Origin: JAKEGK01 sp036507695
GTDB taxonomy: Bacteria; Pseudomonadota; Gammaproteobacteria; SZUA-152
Direction: 5' to 3'
Assembly: GCA_036507695.1 (NCBI GenBank)
Contig: DATCIR010000024.1
Coordinates: 1 to 6,544 of the forward strand
Length of the DNA stretch: 6,544 bases
The position numbers and the translations under genes were made by a program. Every line of letters starts with the position of its first letter. The stretch's first letter is position 1. The notes below the pieces were generated by a model that had not been told where the DNA came from, did not search any database, and saw only the letters and a list, made by a program, of their open reading frames with translations. Of the stretch, positions 1 to 5,818 are shown in pieces.

Positions 1-48
1 TGGTTGAACACTACGCCCGGCGGCCTAGCCCGCATTTCTCACCAGGCG

Positions 49-1362
49 CTAGCGCATGCTGTCCATTACATTAGGCAGCCATAAGGCCAGCTTGGGAAAG
101 GCAATCAGAATAACCAGGACGATGACTTGGATCGCAACGAAGGGAACAATACCGCGGTAGATGTGCTGCATGCGCACGCTGGGCGGCGCAGCGGCTTTGA
201 GGTAAAACAGCGAAAAGCCAAACGGCGGAGTCAGAAACGACGTTTGCAGGTTCATGGCAATTAATACCGCGAACCACATCAGGTCCACGCCCAGCAGTAG
301 TGCAATCGGCGCCAGTAACGGCACCACAATAAACGTGATTTCAATAAAGTCGAGAAAGCAGCCCAGCACGAACAACAGCAGCATACTGACCAACAGGAAA
401 CCCCACACCCCGCCCGGCAAACCGGTCATGATGTCTTTTACGATGCCATCACCGCCCATGCCGCGGAACACCAGCCCGAACGCCGTAGCGCCGACCAATA
501 TTAAAAACACCATGCTGGTCATGCGGGTGGTGCCGCGCATGGAGTCCTGCAAATTTTCCAGGGTCAGCTTTTTATGGGTTGCCGCCAACAGCAGGGCGCC
601 CAGGGCGCCAATCGCCGCGGATTCGGTCGGTGATGCAAACCCGAAAAAGATCGATCCCAGCACGGCAATCACCAAAAACAATGGCGGCAGCAGGCTTTTC
701 AAGATGCGCCGCCACAGATCCTTGGACGTATGACCGGACCGGACGGTGGGTGGCGCGTAATGGGGTTTGAGTTTGGCGATCAACAGAATATACATCATAA
801 AAAACACAACCAGTAACAGGCCAGGAATAACCGCCCCTATAAACAATTGACCCACCGGCACACCAATCACATCACCCAGCAACACCAGGATAATACTCGG
901 CGGAATTATTTGTCCGAGGGTTCCCGCCGCCGCAATAGTTCCGGTTGCCAGTTCGGGTTGGTAACGATTCTTTAGCATCACCGGTAATGCAATCACCGTC
1001 ATGGTGACCACCGTCGCCCCCACCACGCCGGTGGTGGCGGCCAGTAGCGCGCCGACAATCACAATCGAAACGCCCATGCCGCCGTGCAACCTGCCAAACA
1101 ATTCGCTCATGGTTTCCAGCAATTCTTCCGCCAGGCCGGATTTTTCCAGCAACACGCCCATAAACACAAACAGCGGCACTGCCAGCAAGGAAAAGTTGGT
1201 CATGATGCCCCAGATACGCAAAGGCAGCAGCGCGAAGAAGTCCAAACCCAGGAAAATGCCGCCAAACAACAGCGCCACCGCGCCGAGGCTGAACGCAACC
1301 GGATAACCCAGCATTAAAACCGCGATCACAACCAACAGCATGATGATGGCCCAGATTTCCAT
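49..1362 (-). CDS. dctM: TRAP transporter large permease subunit (DctM type)
   Basis: Encodes a 437-residue, very hydrophobic inner-membrane protein, the transport subunit of a tripartite ATP-independent periplasmic (TRAP) transporter, which uses the Na+ gradient to import an organic acid delivered by a periplasmic binding protein. Visible family marks are GTLGQIIPPS at residues 147-156, SPTESAAIGALGALL at 244-258, LDFIEITFIVVPLLAP at 337-352 and SFLTPPFGFSLFYL at 375-388; the two Pro-Pro hairpin regions belong to the substrate/Na+ site in known TRAP structures. Length and the LDFIEI motif fit the mannitol/chloroaromatic (FcbT3-like) branch, whose studied relatives handle aromatic acids, keto acids or glutamate; the substrate here cannot be read from the sequence. 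The ATG overlaps the dctQ stop by one base (TAATG), implying translational coupling. The gene ends in TAG 48 nt from the window edge, and no strong terminator is visible in that remainder. Family call sure; substrate unknown. Confidence 0.95.
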   Translation of the reverse strand: MEIWAIIMLLVVIAVLMLGYPVAFSLGAVALLFGGIFLGLDFFALLPLRIWGIMTNFSLLAVPLFVFMGVLLEKSGLAEELLETMSELFGRLHGGMGVSIVIVGALLAATTGVVGATVVTMTVIALPVMLKNRYQPELATGTIAAAGTLGQIIPPSIILVLLGDVIGVPVGQLFIGAVIPGLLLVVFFMMYILLIAKLKPHYAPPTVRSGHTSKDLWRRILKSLLPPLFLVIAVLGSIFFGFASPTESAAIGALGALLLAATHKKLTLENLQDSMRGTTRMTSMVFLILVGATAFGLVFRGMGGDGIVKDIMTGLPGGVWGFLLVSMLLLFVLGCFLDFIEITFIVVPLLAPIALLLGVDLMWFAVLIAMNLQTSFLTPPFGFSLFYLKAAAPPSVRMQHIYRGIVPFVAIQVIVLVILIAFPKLALWLPNVMDSMR

Positions 1363-1913
1363 TAGCGGTCCTGGCCTTCAGCGTTTGGCGATTTTTGGGA
1401 GGAATAAAAGATGGTATCAATACTTTTAAGAACGATGGCGATGCCTTGTATTATCAGTAAGGCAAATCCGAGGGGAATCGCCGCCTTGAGTAAAAAGCGG
1501 TAAGGCAAACCACCGGGGTCCGGCGAACCTTCCAGGATGGCGAAGGCATTGGCGACGAAATCCCAGGAGGCAATAATAATCAGCCCGCAAAAGGGAAACA
1601 GGAACAACAGGGTGCCCAACAAATCAATCCAGGCGCGGTGGCTATCCGTCAGGTGCTTGCTTTGATAAAAAATGTCTACCCGGACATGGCCATCATGTTT
1701 CAAGGTATAGCTTGCACTCAGCAAAAAAATGATCGCGAACAAATGCCATTCCAGTTCCTGCAGCGCCACGGAGCCGATCTTGAAAAAAAAGCGCATCGAC
1801 ACATCGTAGCCGATAATCAACACCAACAGCAGCACACCCCAGGAAATCACGACGCCGCTCCATTCGCTGAGTTGCTCAATGCCTCGGATGGCTTTATGTA
1901 GGGATTGCTGCAT
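1362..1913 (-). CDS. dctQ: TRAP transporter small permease subunit (DctQ type)
   Basis: Encodes a 183-residue membrane protein with four predicted transmembrane segments (about residues 20-38, 55-70, 96-115 and 141-162), the partner of DctM in the TRAP membrane complex. The block ELEWHLFAIIFLLSASYTL at residues 53-71, followed by HDGHVRVD at 73-80 and an YRFLLKAAIPLGF stretch at 138-150, is typical of the mannitol/chloroaromatic-type small subunit. A GTG at 1973 would lengthen the protein by 20 residues, but the best promoter has its -10 box at 1958-1963, downstream of that GTG, and the first hydrophobic helix already sits at a normal distance from the ATG at 1913; I therefore choose 1913. 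No clear Shine-Dalgarno precedes this ATG. The usual binding-protein gene (dctP) is not upstream: the next gene is divergent. It could lie beyond the left edge, after dctM. Confidence 0.92.
   Translation of the reverse strand: MQQSLHKAIRGIEQLSEWSGVVISWGVLLLVLIIGYDVSMRFFFKIGSVALQELEWHLFAIIFLLSASYTLKHDGHVRVDIFYQSKHLTDSHRAWIDLLGTLLFLFPFCGLIIIASWDFVANAFAILEGSPDPGGLPYRFLLKAAIPLGFALLIIQGIAIVLKSIDTIFYSSQKSPNAEGQDR
1369..1372 (-). promoter_or_regulatory. Ribosome binding site of dctM inside dctQ
   Basis: On the minus strand AGGA lies 6 nt upstream of the dctM ATG, within the last codons of dctQ. It supports the start at 1362 and allows reinitiation or independent loading of ribosomes at the TAATG junction. 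Confidence 0.6.
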
Positions 1914-1957
1914 GAAGGGTGTTATATATGTAGCTTGTAAATTCTTATGTACTGCGC

Positions 1958-1986
1958 ATTCTAACCGCCCCACCCACGAAGCTCAA
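1958..1986 (-). promoter_or_regulatory. Probable sigma70 promoter of dctQM
   Basis: Read on the minus strand: -35 TTGAGC (1986-1981, 4 of 6 consensus bases), a 17-bp spacer, and -10 TAGAAT (1963-1958, 5 of 6). Transcription would start near 1951, leaving a leader of about 38 nt before the ATG at 1913. This is by eye; no regulator site could be identified. Confidence 0.5.
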
Positions 1987-2157
1987 TCATGACCGGTTAT
2001 ACCACGCTAACTTATTGTTCTTTGTGACCCATAAACTAGCGCCACGGCTCGCCCCGGGTACTTTAGTGCTTGCACAGCGGATTCTGTGAACTGTTCCATT
2101 CAACGCGATTAAAGGAAATTGTTAACCAGCCGATGTTTTCCACGATTTAGCCTTGAT

Positions 2158-2188
2158 TCGCACACCGGTAACAGGATGCGATTTTTTT
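2158..2188 (+). terminator. Terminator-like hairpin in leader of barrel gene
   Basis: TCGCA (2158-2162) pairs with TGCGA (2177-2181) around a 14-nt loop that could add a CC/GG pair, and is followed directly by seven T (2182-2188). It resembles a weak intrinsic terminator on the plus strand, yet no plus-strand gene precedes it in the window. It could be a leader attenuator, the end of a small RNA, or chance. The stem is short. Confidence 0.22.
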
Positions 2189-2232
2189 AAAAGAACCAAC
2201 TAAAGAATCTCAGTTAAACCGTGACCTAAAAT

Positions 2233-2236
2233 GGAG
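2233..2236 (+). promoter_or_regulatory. Ribosome binding site fixing barrel gene start
   Basis: GGAG lies 6 nt before the ATG at 2243. An in-frame ATG at 2231 overlaps this site and has no Shine-Dalgarno of its own, so 2243 is the better start; it also begins a clean signal peptide (MKRLL...). Confidence 0.75.
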
Positions 2237-2242
2237 CACATA

Positions 2243-3631
2243 ATGAAACGGCTACTTAGCGCAACAATTATTGCGGCTGTTTGTTCCCCCACCCTGGCGA
2301 CACCGGTATATCACCCTCCCGGCGCTAATCTTACCTACGGTGCGGTTAGTAATGGCCAAAGCCTGTTGTCCGATATTAATAACCCCGCCGCGGGCGCGCT
2401 GGCGCCGTTGAAGGAAGGCAGCAAATTCCGCATGGGCGTGTTAAGTTCCGTCGGCGCCGGTGTGGAGTATGGCGAAATCGACAACCTGTTTGACGACCTG
2501 GATGCGATCGCCGCGGATTTGGATTTCAGTAACGCCTTTTCCAGTATCGCGGACGTCAATACCGCCGCGGCGGTTGCCGAAGTCGACGCCCGTATCTCGG
2601 ATATCAACGACTTGCTGCAAAATATTGAGAACAACGGTTACGGTAAGGTGTTTGTGTCGGGACACGTGCCGTTAATGCCCATCATTGTTGCCTCGGATAC
2701 CCTGGGCGGCAGTTTGACGTTCGACCTGAATTTCAGCGCCATCGCCCGCGTGGGCGCAGTGGCGGACACAGTGGCGTTCGACCTGACGGGCGCAGAGCAA
2801 TTTATCACCGACAACCTCGGCGGTGTCAATACCGCCACATTCGGCGATGTCACAGTTAGCGTCAACAATAACAATGTAACGTACAGTTTGACTAACGACA
2901 GCGTGGTGCATTTAAAGGCCGCCGCGGTATTGGAAGGCGGTTTCGGCTACAGCCGCAACGTGTATTCCAGCAATGGCGGCAACCTGCTGGCCGGTGTGCG
3001 CGGCAAGTATTATCAGGTCTCGCTGTATCAGGATGTGGAGAAAGTCGAAGATGAGACGGACACCGAAAACCTGTTCGAAGACTTTGACACGGAAGATGGC
3101 CAAACGGACACAAACTTTGGTGTCGACCTCGGAATGCTGTGGGCGGCGAGTAATTACCGGGCCGGCGTCACGGTCAGCAACGTCAACGAACCGGAGTTCG
3201 AATATAACGCCATAGACCCGGCAAAATTGGCGGTTATCAACGACCCGCGCATCAGTAACTTGCTCAGCCAAAAACTCATTTATAAAATGGAATCGCAATT
3301 CTCGCTGGAAGGCGCCCTGCATACCCGGAATCAAAAATGGGCATTCAGCGCCGCCTATGACCTGAACGCGGTGGAAGATCCGACGGGTGATGAGTATCAG
3401 TGGCTGAGCGCATCGGCCGCGTATATCACCAAAAGCTGGCTTATGCCCGGTATTCGCCTTGGCTATCGCGCCAATCAGGCCGGTTCCGAACTCAGTTACC
3501 TGACCGCGGGCATTACCTTGTTGAAGGTGTTGAACCTGGATGCGGCGTATGGACTGGAGGAAGTGGTCATCGACGGTTCCACTATGCCCAGAAGCGGTAT
3601 GATCAACCTGGGGCTGGAATTATCGTTCTAG
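2243..3631 (+). CDS. TraF_2-family outer-membrane barrel-type protein (first copy)
   Basis: Encodes 462 residues starting with a Sec signal peptide (MKRLL, hydrophobic core, probable cut after TLA at residue 19). The mature protein matches my knowledge of the TraF_2 family, relatives of FadL/PorV-like barrels that databases often name 'conjugal transfer protein TraF'. Marks seen: SLLSDINNPAAGAL (about 40-53) with the family NPA motif, a helix-rich, Asp/Leu-rich segment at about 79-130, then YGKVFVSGHVPLMP (133-146), GVTVSNVNEPEF (308-319), GIRLGYRAN (403-411) and a final LELSF whose terminal Phe fits recognition by the BAM machinery. An acidic stretch at 269-289 has 11 Asp/Glu in 21 residues and no Lys/Arg. 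Expected location is the outer membrane; substrate and role are unknown. It is monocistronic, facing a second family member. The conjugation name is probably misleading: no other transfer gene and no thioredoxin fold are present. Confidence 0.85.
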   Translation: MKRLLSATIIAAVCSPTLATPVYHPPGANLTYGAVSNGQSLLSDINNPAAGALAPLKEGSKFRMGVLSSVGAGVEYGEIDNLFDDLDAIAADLDFSNAFSSIADVNTAAAVAEVDARISDINDLLQNIENNGYGKVFVSGHVPLMPIIVASDTLGGSLTFDLNFSAIARVGAVADTVAFDLTGAEQFITDNLGGVNTATFGDVTVSVNNNNVTYSLTNDSVVHLKAAAVLEGGFGYSRNVYSSNGGNLLAGVRGKYYQVSLYQDVEKVEDETDTENLFEDFDTEDGQTDTNFGVDLGMLWAASNYRAGVTVSNVNEPEFEYNAIDPAKLAVINDPRISNLLSQKLIYKMESQFSLEGALHTRNQKWAFSAAYDLNAVEDPTGDEYQWLSASAAYITKSWLMPGIRLGYRANQAGSELSYLTAGITLLKVLNLDAAYGLEEVVIDGSTMPRSGMINLGLELSF

Positions 3632-3708
3632 TCACAAGCGCAACAGAGCGGGGTTCCCGGCAATCAAGTAACGATCTTATTACGAGAATCATATAACGAT
3701 TATAAAAT

Positions 3709-3724
3709 AGCGCACGGATGCGCT
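3709..3724. terminator. Hairpin between convergent barrel genes
   Basis: AGCGCA and TGCGCT form a perfect 6-bp stem around the 4-nt loop CGGA. On the minus strand it is followed by ATTTTATAAT, a plausible U tract, 47 nt past the stop of the 3771-4877 gene. On the plus strand it is followed only by TTATC, 78 nt past the stop of the 2243-3631 gene. It may end transcription from both sides, better on the minus strand. The rest of 3632-3770 holds a T8 run at 3765-3772 without a strong stem. Confidence 0.45.
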
Positions 3725-3770
3725 TTATCAGATAGCTGTGGATTCAGGAAGCGGTGCAAGCAGATTTTTT

Positions 3771-4877
3771 TTAAAACTCCCAGGCCGCGTGCGCGTAGAC
3801 GCCTTCCCCTTCCTCTTCATCGGCGGACACCGCGACATCCAGCACCAGCGCCCATAACTGCAAGCCAATACCGCCGGTGGCGACACCCTGCGCGTCATCC
3901 ACCAGGTTTTGCTTGTAGCCCAGGCGCAGCGCAAATGCCGGAAACACGCGCCACTCCCAGCCCAACGCGGCGTACTGGGTATCCGATTCGAAACCCACGC
4001 CTTGGTTTTTCATCAAGTCAATATCGAACTCGATGAGCGTGCGGCGCGACTGGTAAGCCACTGCGGCCCGGATTTGCGGCCCGATACTGTAGGTCTCAGT
4101 ACTATTGCCCAGGGTGTTTTCCTGCGAAAAAATGTTCTTAAACACCAAGCCGGTTTTCCACACACCGTACTCCTTGGAAAAACCGATATCCAGATTCAAT
4201 TCGGAATCACGCACGGCCTGGTCATTATCGAGCTCCAGGCTGGCGCCCGCGATCGGCTCACTGTAGCCAAAACTTTTAATAAGGGACATTTTGCCGCTGA
4301 TACCCACCATAATTTCTTCCATCCAGAGAATATCCTGCAGCTGTGCGGCGCCAAAGCCAATCTCAAAGACCTCCAGCGACCGGTGGACCAGGTTGGTATC
4401 GCCGTTTTCGGTAAGCACTTTGGCGGTTTGGTTTTCGTATTCCATGATATAAAGAAAGCCGCCCAGGCTGGGACTGGGGATGGTTAACTGGAACGCCCCA
4501 TAGCGGAATTTTTTATATTCTTCATCGATGATGCCGGCAATGTCACCGTTCTGTTCCAGGGTGTCTTCGATTTTGTTCGGATCCGCGACAAATTCGCCGA
4601 AGCTGGGGGCCAGCAGATACCAATCAAAATTTTCCGGTTCCAGGGCGGCCAGCGCGGGATTGTAGAACGCGGCATTGGCAATATTGTGCGCGATGCTGAC
4701 ACCGGCCAATCCGGCGCTGCGCGCATCGAACACCGGAAAATCCAGCGCCTTAGCCTGCCCGAAAGCCAGTAACAGCACCGCGCTGGCAACCAGCTTTCTG
4801 CCGGAAGAAGTGCTGCTTAGTTCACTTGTAGTCAAGTGAATGTTCAACAGCTTGCGTCCGCTATTGGATAGTTGCAT
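3771..4877 (-). CDS. TraF_2/FadL-like outer-membrane barrel-type protein (second copy)
   Basis: Encodes 368 residues. After an unusual N-terminal extension of about 26 residues comes a typical signal peptide (GRKLVASAVLLLAFGQAKA, probable cut after residue 44). The mature start DFPVFDARSAGLAGVSIAH leads to NAAFYNPALAAL (about 68-79), the NPA motif shared by FadL, PorV and TraF_2 barrels. A short charged helical part (about 100-125) precedes YGAFQLTIPSPSLGGFLY, then GLVFKNIFSQE (243-253), ALRLGYKQN (316-324), GGIGLQLWALVLDVAV and a terminal WEF ending in Phe. These blocks line up in order with the 2243-3631 protein (RLGYRAN/RLGYKQN, AGITL/GGIGL, LNLDAA/LVLDVA), so I infer distant paralogues, this one about 90 residues shorter. 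The gene begins 8 nt after the serB stop, without a clear Shine-Dalgarno, so it probably depends on serB transcription and perhaps translation. A TTG one codon earlier (4880) is possible. Function unknown. Confidence 0.8.
   Translation of the reverse strand: MQLSNSGRKLLNIHLTTSELSSTSSGRKLVASAVLLLAFGQAKALDFPVFDARSAGLAGVSIAHNIANAAFYNPALAALEPENFDWYLLAPSFGEFVADPNKIEDTLEQNGDIAGIIDEEYKKFRYGAFQLTIPSPSLGGFLYIMEYENQTAKVLTENGDTNLVHRSLEVFEIGFGAAQLQDILWMEEIMVGISGKMSLIKSFGYSEPIAGASLELDNDQAVRDSELNLDIGFSKEYGVWKTGLVFKNIFSQENTLGNSTETYSIGPQIRAAVAYQSRRTLIEFDIDLMKNQGVGFESDTQYAALGWEWRVFPAFALRLGYKQNLVDDAQGVATGGIGLQLWALVLDVAVSADEEEGEGVYAHAAWEF
4821..4840. repeat. Perfect inverted repeat in 5' end of second barrel gene
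   Basis: TTCACTTG and CAAGTGAA are perfect 8-bp arms around a 4-nt loop, TAGT. In the mRNA of the 3771-4877 gene this forms a hairpin at codons 13-19, inside the odd N-terminal extension and upstream of the signal peptide. It could affect translation or be a protein-binding site, but a match of this size is also expected about once or twice by chance in a window this long. Confidence 0.35.
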
Positions 4878-4885
4878 CAAGAGTT

Positions 4886-5734
4886 TTAGGTATCCGCTGT
4901 TGGTACCAGAAAATGCAAAATAGCATCCAGACTGGAATGATTCAGAACCACGTCGGCCTGTTGCTGTACTTTCGGCTTGGCGCGATACGCGACACCCAAA
5001 CCGGCCCGGCCTAACATCGGCAGATCATTCGCGCCGTCGCCAACCGCAATGGTTCGATTCAAATCAATCTTGAGTTTTCCGGCCAGTTCGCTGAGAAAAT
5101 CCGCCTTAACCGCGCCGTTAACAATATTGCCCAGGACTTTTCCGGTTAAATGGCCTTCGTTCACGTCCAGAATATTGGATAAGGTGAAATCCAGCTTTAA
5201 TCGTTCTTTCAACCGGTCGGTAAAATACTTGAAGCCGCCCGACACTAAGGCGGTTTTTACACCCGCCGCCCGTAAACCGGCCAGCAGTTCTTCCGCGCCG
5301 GGGTTCAGTTGCAGGCGTTCGTTGTACACCCTTTCCAATACCCGGTAGTCCAGGTCTTTTAACAGTCCCACGCGTTGTTGCAACGAGGTATTAAAATCGA
5401 TTTCGCCGCGCATGGCGGATTCGGTAATTTTCGCCACCCGGTCCTTGATGCCAAAAAAATCGGCGATTTCATCCACGCATTCGATGGAGATCAGAGTGGA
5501 ATCCATGTCGGTAATCAACAACGCCACCCGGTCCGCGGCAAAGGATTCCGGCAGGGTATTGATATCAAAGGGCAGTTGTTGCCGCAGCGCGCTAACCGTG
5601 TCTTTTGCCACCGGCGCGGCGTGCACTAACCGGTAATGATTACCCTGACAGCGTAACTCACCGGGAATTGCCTGCAGCAGGGTGCTTTGCGCGGCTTGAG
5701 TGAGCGCGTTCGTATGAATAATGGTTAAGGGCAT
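4886..5734 (-). CDS. serB: Phosphoserine phosphatase SerB
   Basis: Encodes a 282-residue cytoplasmic HAD-superfamily enzyme that hydrolyses O-phospho-L-serine to serine, the last step of the phosphorylated serine pathway. All HAD signatures are intact: DMDST at residues 76-80 (D76 nucleophile, D78 acid/base), E85 in SIECVDE and R121 in QQRVGLL at the positions that bind substrate in the Methanocaldococcus enzyme, VSGG with S165 (motif II), K210 in AVKAD (motif III) and GDGANDLPM at 232-240 with D233 and D237 for Mg2+ (motif IV). The first 65 or so residues form a short N-terminal domain, smaller than that of the E. coli enzyme (322 residues), as in several other gammaproteobacteria. The ATG at 5734 has only a weak AAGAAA upstream. 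The 84 bp before it are A/T-rich and may hold a promoter, but none was clear to me. The next gene starts 8 nt after its stop. Confidence 0.97.
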   Translation of the reverse strand: MPLTIIHTNALTQAAQSTLLQAIPGELRCQGNHYRLVHAAPVAKDTVSALRQQLPFDINTLPESFAADRVALLITDMDSTLISIECVDEIADFFGIKDRVAKITESAMRGEIDFNTSLQQRVGLLKDLDYRVLERVYNERLQLNPGAEELLAGLRAAGVKTALVSGGFKYFTDRLKERLKLDFTLSNILDVNEGHLTGKVLGNIVNGAVKADFLSELAGKLKIDLNRTIAVGDGANDLPMLGRAGLGVAYRAKPKVQQQADVVLNHSSLDAILHFLVPTADT

Positions 5735-5818
5735 TTAGTTGGGTTTCTTGTGTTATCTAAAAAATTGAACATATTAATGCATAGATTGAAATGGAATTGA
5801 GGTTTACCTGGCGCCGGT

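Larger units (their letters stand above)
1914..2242. other. Divergent intergenic region between dctQ and barrel gene
   Basis: This 329-bp stretch separates two divergent genes. It holds the dctQ promoter (1958-1986), a terminator-like hairpin with a T run (2158-2188) and the ribosome site of the plus-strand gene (2233-2236). I found no convincing plus-strand promoter, no tRNA and no plausible protein gene; the only extra open frame is the 20-codon GTG extension of dctQ, which I reject. The middle (about 2000-2150) shows no recognised element; a weak CACAG/CTGTG inverted pair at 2073-2088 is within chance. Confidence 0.7.

Noticed and set aside
254..733. Plus-strand open frame of 159 codons
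   Set aside because: Antisense to dctM and of low-complexity Asn/Ser/Pro/Thr composition, as expected for the complement of a hydrophobic membrane gene.
872..1420. Minus-strand frame spanning the dctQ/dctM junction
   Set aside because: Out of frame with both genes, with Gly/Arg/His-rich composition; both overlapping genes are strongly supported.
2073..2088. CACAG/CTGTG inverted repeat as an operator
   Set aside because: Five-base arms with a 6-nt spacer are common by chance, and no known operator consensus fits.
2243..2302. Lipoprotein signal with the Cys at residue 14
   Set aside because: The residues before it (AAV) do not form a lipobox, and a normal signal-peptidase I site (TLA, residue 19) follows.
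2243..3631. A genuine conjugation gene (F-plasmid TraF)
   Set aside because: The database family name is historical. The protein is a long exported barrel type, with no thioredoxin fold, and no other transfer gene lies nearby.
3765..3773. T8/A8 run at the stop of the second barrel gene as a programmed frameshift site
   Set aside because: The codons TTT TAA do not fit the X XXY YYZ slippery register, and the in-frame product already ends with a proper terminal Phe.
3909..4487. Plus-strand open frame of 192 codons
   Set aside because: It lies wholly antisense to the second barrel gene, whose protein shows clear family motifs; no family feature or ribosome site supports the plus-strand frame.
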